The notes beneath the pieces are model-generated. The model was not told the origin of the DNA. It worked only from the letters and a program-made list of their open reading frames with translations, and did no database searches. This document shows positions 6,256 through 8,076 of a stretch of DNA of 8,076 nt, piece after piece (position 1 is the stretch's first letter; each line of letters starts with the position of its first letter). Both the position numbers and the translations under genes were made by a program. Source of the DNA: Candidatus Caenarcanum sp. (GTDB lineage Bacteria; Cyanobacteriota; Vampirovibrionia; Gastranaerophilales; UBA9971); NCBI GenBank assembly GCA_020720345.1, contig DYOT01000054.1, positions 1-8,076 of the forward strand. The letters are read 5' to 3'.

Positions 6256-7005
6256 TTAATTGCCTTTTTTGGATTGCTTCGTCAAGGCTAAAGCCTCTCC
6301 TCTCAATGACAGGATATAAGATTCCAGCATTTCAAAGAATGCCCTGCCGTCGGTGTTTCCTGTTTCTGAGAAAATTGCCCGCTCAGGATGCGGCATCATT
6401 CCTATTACGTTGTTTTCTCTGTCCCATAATCCTGCTATATTTTCATCAGAACCATTAGGATTATTAACATATGTCAGAAAAGCCATATGGTTTAATTTGA
6501 TTTTCCGTAAATCATTTTCATCGGCAATATACCTGCCTTCCCCATGGGCAATAGGAAGGTGGCAGTCGCCACCCTTTATAGGTTCACGATTTTTTATGCT
6601 GGTTGATTCACCCTCGTTATGACCATTTTCAAATAAAAGCCCAACTTCTTCGCAGATGAATTTTGTGTTGTCATTGACTGACAGTATGCCTGGGAGCAGT
6701 TTGGCTTCGCATAAAATCTGGAAGCCGTTGCAGATTCCGACAACAAAACCTCTTTTTTTCTTTATATACTCGTTTAATTGCATTACAACAGGGCTAAATC
6801 TTGCCAGTCTACCTGCCCTTATATAATCTCCGTATGAAAACCCGCCCGGCAGAAATACAACGTCAAACTTATCAAGTGAAATTTCGTCATGCCATATGAA
6901 TTGGGTTTCCCAGCCGAAAAATTCACAGGCGCGCTTTGTGTCTATGTCGCAGTTTGTACCGGGAAAGACTATTACACCCGCTTTTATCATGCCTTCTTCA
7001 TTCAT
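6256..7005 (-). CDS. purQ: PurQ, phosphoribosylformylglycinamidine synthase subunit I (glutaminase), with a repeat-encoded C-terminal tail
   Basis: PurQ is the class I glutamine amidotransferase subunit that releases ammonia for PurL. The 249-residue product has FPGTNCD (14-20), the oxyanion-side FLPGGFSYGDYIRAG (51-65), the nucleophile Cys92 in GICNGFQ (90-96), and the rest of the triad in MMPHPERA (203-210; His206, Glu208). B. subtilis PurQ has about 227 residues. The extra length here is mainly the last 17-18 residues (LSLRGEALALTKQSKKGN), which follow the natural end near FEMLESYI and are encoded by a dispersed repeat. The ATG at 7005-7003 overlaps the purS stop as ATGA, with GAGG/AAGAAG upstream. 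Met6 is a second possible start (MIKAGVIVFPG is closer to the family N terminus), but it has a poorly spaced ribosome site. Confidence 0.96.
   Translation of the reverse strand: MNEEGMIKAGVIVFPGTNCDIDTKRACEFFGWETQFIWHDEISLDKFDVVFLPGGFSYGDYIRAGRLARFSPVVMQLNEYIKKKRGFVVGICNGFQILCEAKLLPGILSVNDNTKFICEEVGLLFENGHNEGESTSIKNREPIKGGDCHLPIAHGEGRYIADENDLRKIKLNHMAFLTYVNNPNGSDENIAGLWDRENNVIGMMPHPERAIFSETGNTDGRAFFEMLESYILSLRGEALALTKQSKKGN
6271..6311 (-). repeat. 41-bp palindromic repeat (family C) forming the 3' end of purQ
   Basis: The minus strand runs from TGTCATTGAGAGGAGAGG to GACGAAGCAATCC, with outer arms ATTG/CAAT and an inner AGGC-TTTA-GCCT hairpin. It resembles the widespread repeat style that starts TCATTGCGAGGAGC and ends GACGAAGCAATCC, which I recognise from memory of other genomes and not from a second copy in this window. 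It encodes PurQ residues from about 233 to 245. It shares the TGTCAT lead with copies A and B but lies on the opposite strand. Confidence 0.65.
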
Positions 7006-7259
7006 ACTTCTTTTAGCCTCTCAATTGCGTAACTTTCAAGTATTGGATTTGAAAGAACATCCTCGCAGATTTTATTAAGTTTTTCTTTTGCTTCAGCTTC
7101 GTTTTCACCGGAAACAGAAAGAGTAAAGTACTTTCCGACCTTCACAGAAGAATCTTCTTCAAGTCCTGTTCTTCTCAAAACTGTATCAACAGCAGTGCCC
7201 TGCGGGTCTCTTACTCCTTTTTTCAGAGTTACTATAACATCCGCCTTATATTTGTTCAT
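7002..7259 (-). CDS. purS: PurS, phosphoribosylformylglycinamidine synthase accessory subunit
   Basis: PurS is the small non-catalytic subunit that holds PurL and PurQ together for transfer of ammonia in FGAM synthesis. The 85-residue product matches the family length (B. subtilis 84). It shows the typical pattern YKADVIVTLKKGVRDPQG (4-21), then AVDTVLRRTG (23-32), VKVGKYF (39-45) and the C-terminal helix and strand with ICEDVLSNPILESY (64-77). Its ATG follows purC by 11 bp. The ribosome site TAGGAG overlaps the TAG stop of purC, and its own TGA overlaps the purQ start. This tight packing with purQ supports stoichiometric production of the complex. Confidence 0.96.
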   Translation of the reverse strand: MNKYKADVIVTLKKGVRDPQGTAVDTVLRRTGLEEDSSVKVGKYFTLSVSGENEAEAKEKLNKICEDVLSNPILESYAIERLKEV

Positions 7260-7270
7260 TTTTATTGCTC

Positions 7271-7981
7271 CTAGAATTTTATACCTAAAATATCTCCTAA
7301 TTTCTTATATGAAGAAATTAGATCGCCTTTATTTTCTCTGTAAACATCTTTATCAAGCGATTCCATCGTTCCTTTAACCCAAAAACGGCATGTATCAGGA
7401 GAAATTTCATCAGCAAGTATGATTTCTCCGTCGCATGTTTTTCCAAACTCCAGCTTGAAATCAACAAGTGTTATTCCAAAAGAATCCATATGTTCTGAAA
7501 GTATTGTATTAATTTTAAGCGCAGATTCTTCAATTACTGAAAGATCACTTTCTGCAATTCCATCCATATAGCGAATATGCTCCCTGCAAAGAATCGGGTC
7601 GCCAAGGCTGTCATCCTTTAAGTAAAATTCACATAATGGCGGTTCAAACTCCATTCCTTTTTTAAAGCCAAGCCTGCGGCAAATTGAACCCGCTGCATAA
7701 TTTCTAACAACCACTTCCAGCGGAATAATTTCTACTTTCTTGGCTCTGAGAGAAACATCGTCAATAAATGACAATATATGTGTTTTTACGTTATGAGGAT
7801 TTAGTAATTCAAAAAAATATCGCGTGAAAGCTAGATTCACACGACCTTTATCTGCAAACACATCCTTTTTTTCACCGTTGAACGCAGTTGCGTCATCTTT
7901 AAAGTGAATAATAATCTCCTGAGGGATCTCTGTGGAAAAAACCTTTTTTGCCTTGCCCTCGTAAAGCATTGTTAATGTCAT
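7271..7981 (-). CDS. purC: PurC, phosphoribosylaminoimidazole-succinocarboxamide synthase (SAICAR synthetase)
   Basis: PurC joins CAIR and aspartate with ATP to give SAICAR. The 236-residue product is normal length for bacteria. It starts MTLTMLYEGKAKKVF, with the family's LYEGKAKK nucleotide-site strand-loop, and carries both family signatures: IIPLEVVVRNYAAGS (85-99) and LVDFKLEFG (172-180), followed by DEISPDTCRFW (191-201). The ATG at 7981-7979 is chosen over Met5 because GAGG lies seven bases upstream, while Met5 has no ribosome site. It is the first gene of the visible cluster. The region before it holds a palindromic repeat and a possible promoter, so this may be the operon start, although a co-transcribed gene further right cannot be excluded. 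Confidence 0.97.
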   Translation of the reverse strand: MTLTMLYEGKAKKVFSTEIPQEIIIHFKDDATAFNGEKKDVFADKGRVNLAFTRYFFELLNPHNVKTHILSFIDDVSLRAKKVEIIPLEVVVRNYAAGSICRRLGFKKGMEFEPPLCEFYLKDDSLGDPILCREHIRYMDGIAESDLSVIEESALKINTILSEHMDSFGITLVDFKLEFGKTCDGEIILADEISPDTCRFWVKGTMESLDKDVYRENKGDLISSYKKLGDILGIKF

Positions 7982-7988
7982 TTCAACA

Positions 7989-7992
7989 CCTC
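7989..7992 (-). promoter_or_regulatory. Ribosome binding site of purC
   Basis: GAGG on the minus strand ends seven bases before the purC ATG. It decides for the upstream start (MTLT...) over the internal Met5. Confidence 0.65.
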
Positions 7993-7994
7993 AC

Positions 7995-8009
7995 ATTATA
8001 TTTATACCA
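7995..8009 (-). promoter_or_regulatory. Possible extended -10 promoter of the pur cluster
   Basis: The minus strand reads TGGTATAAATATAAT, which holds an extended -10 (TGG-TATAAA) and, six bases on, a perfect TATAAT. No good -35 box is seen at 16-18 bp. From the TATAAA the start site would fall near 7994, leaving only about a 12-base leader that still contains the GAGG. From the TATAAT the leader would be too short for a normal ribosome site. It directly abuts the end of the repeat at 8010. No purine riboswitch or clear PurR-type operator is visible. Confidence 0.35.
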
Positions 8010-8076
8010 GAATGAGTTAGTTTTCGATAAAACCGGCAAAGCCGGATTTTCTCTAAAACAGCACTCCCGCTTCGCA
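8010..8076 (-). repeat. Palindromic repeat element (family D), copy upstream of purC
   Basis: This 67-bp segment has the same ends as the copy in purD: TGCGAAGCGGGAGTG (8076-8062) and AACTCATTC (8018-8010). It folds the same way: GAGT (8066-8063) with ACTC (8017-8014), TTTT (8058-8055) with AAAA (8024-8021), AAAA (8050-8047) with TTTT (8032-8029), a bulged T (8046), then CCGGC with GCCGG around a TTT loop. Read in the frame used in purD it is also free of stops and starts AKREC. GC stem plus TTTT could give weak termination or attenuation ahead of purC, but the T run is short. The element reaches exactly to the window edge. Confidence 0.82.

Noticed and set aside
8029..8050. GC hairpin followed by TTTT upstream of purC as an intrinsic terminator
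   Set aside because: The stem is only five strong pairs before a bulge and the T run is four bases; the same fold occurs inside purD where termination would be harmful. It is better explained as the repeat.
7982..8076. Purine riboswitch upstream of purC
   Set aside because: The 95 bases are almost entirely repeat plus promoter and ribosome site; no three-way junction or conserved purine aptamer core is visible.

Overview
The window is one block of de novo purine biosynthesis genes, all on the minus strand. In transcription order (right to left) they are purC, purS, purQ, purL, purF, purM, purD and the first 45 codons of purE, which runs off the left edge. The DNA is AT-rich (about 40% G+C by eye). 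PurL is the short type that works with separate PurS and PurQ, and PurF has the cysteines of the [4Fe-4S] type. The order purC-S-Q-L-F-M matches the Bacillus subtilis pur operon, but purD follows purM directly (no purN or purH) and purE lies at the far end. This fits a low-GC bacterium, possibly an uncultured lineage. A Melainabacteria-like or Firmicutes-like source is a guess that the sequence alone cannot settle.

Layout on the + axis: purE start (1-135), purD (104-1462), purM (1466-2428), purF (2448-3926), purL (3923-6097), a 158-bp spacer (6098-6255), purQ (6256-7005), purS (7002-7259), purC (7271-7981), and a 95-bp region upstream of purC (7982-8076). Junctions are tight: 4-bp ATGA overlaps at purS/purQ and purL/purF, 3 bp between purM and purD, 11 bp between purC and purS, 19 bp between purF and purM, and a 32-bp overlap of purD with purE. 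The only real break is before purL. Together the enzymes cover PRPP to phosphoribosylamine (PurF), GAR (PurD), FGAR to FGAM (PurL/PurQ/PurS), AIR (PurM), the CAIR step (PurE) and SAICAR (PurC). GAR formylation (purN/purT), purK, purB and purH are not in the window.

The unexpected content is a set of small palindromic repeats. A 62-67 bp hairpin element occurs twice: once just upstream of purC, ending at the right edge of the window, and once inside purD, where it adds 22 in-frame residues to a loop of the ATP-grasp domain. The two copies share both ends and a TTT loop, but their stem bases differ in a compensatory way. A second, 41-bp family (ATTG...CAAT type) supplies the last codons of purQ. 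A third family gives two 32-bp copies in the purQ-purL spacer, again with compensatory arms. Two of the three families therefore extend conserved metabolic enzymes, much like the Rickettsia palindromic elements that sit inside genes. This is the part of the window most worth following up.
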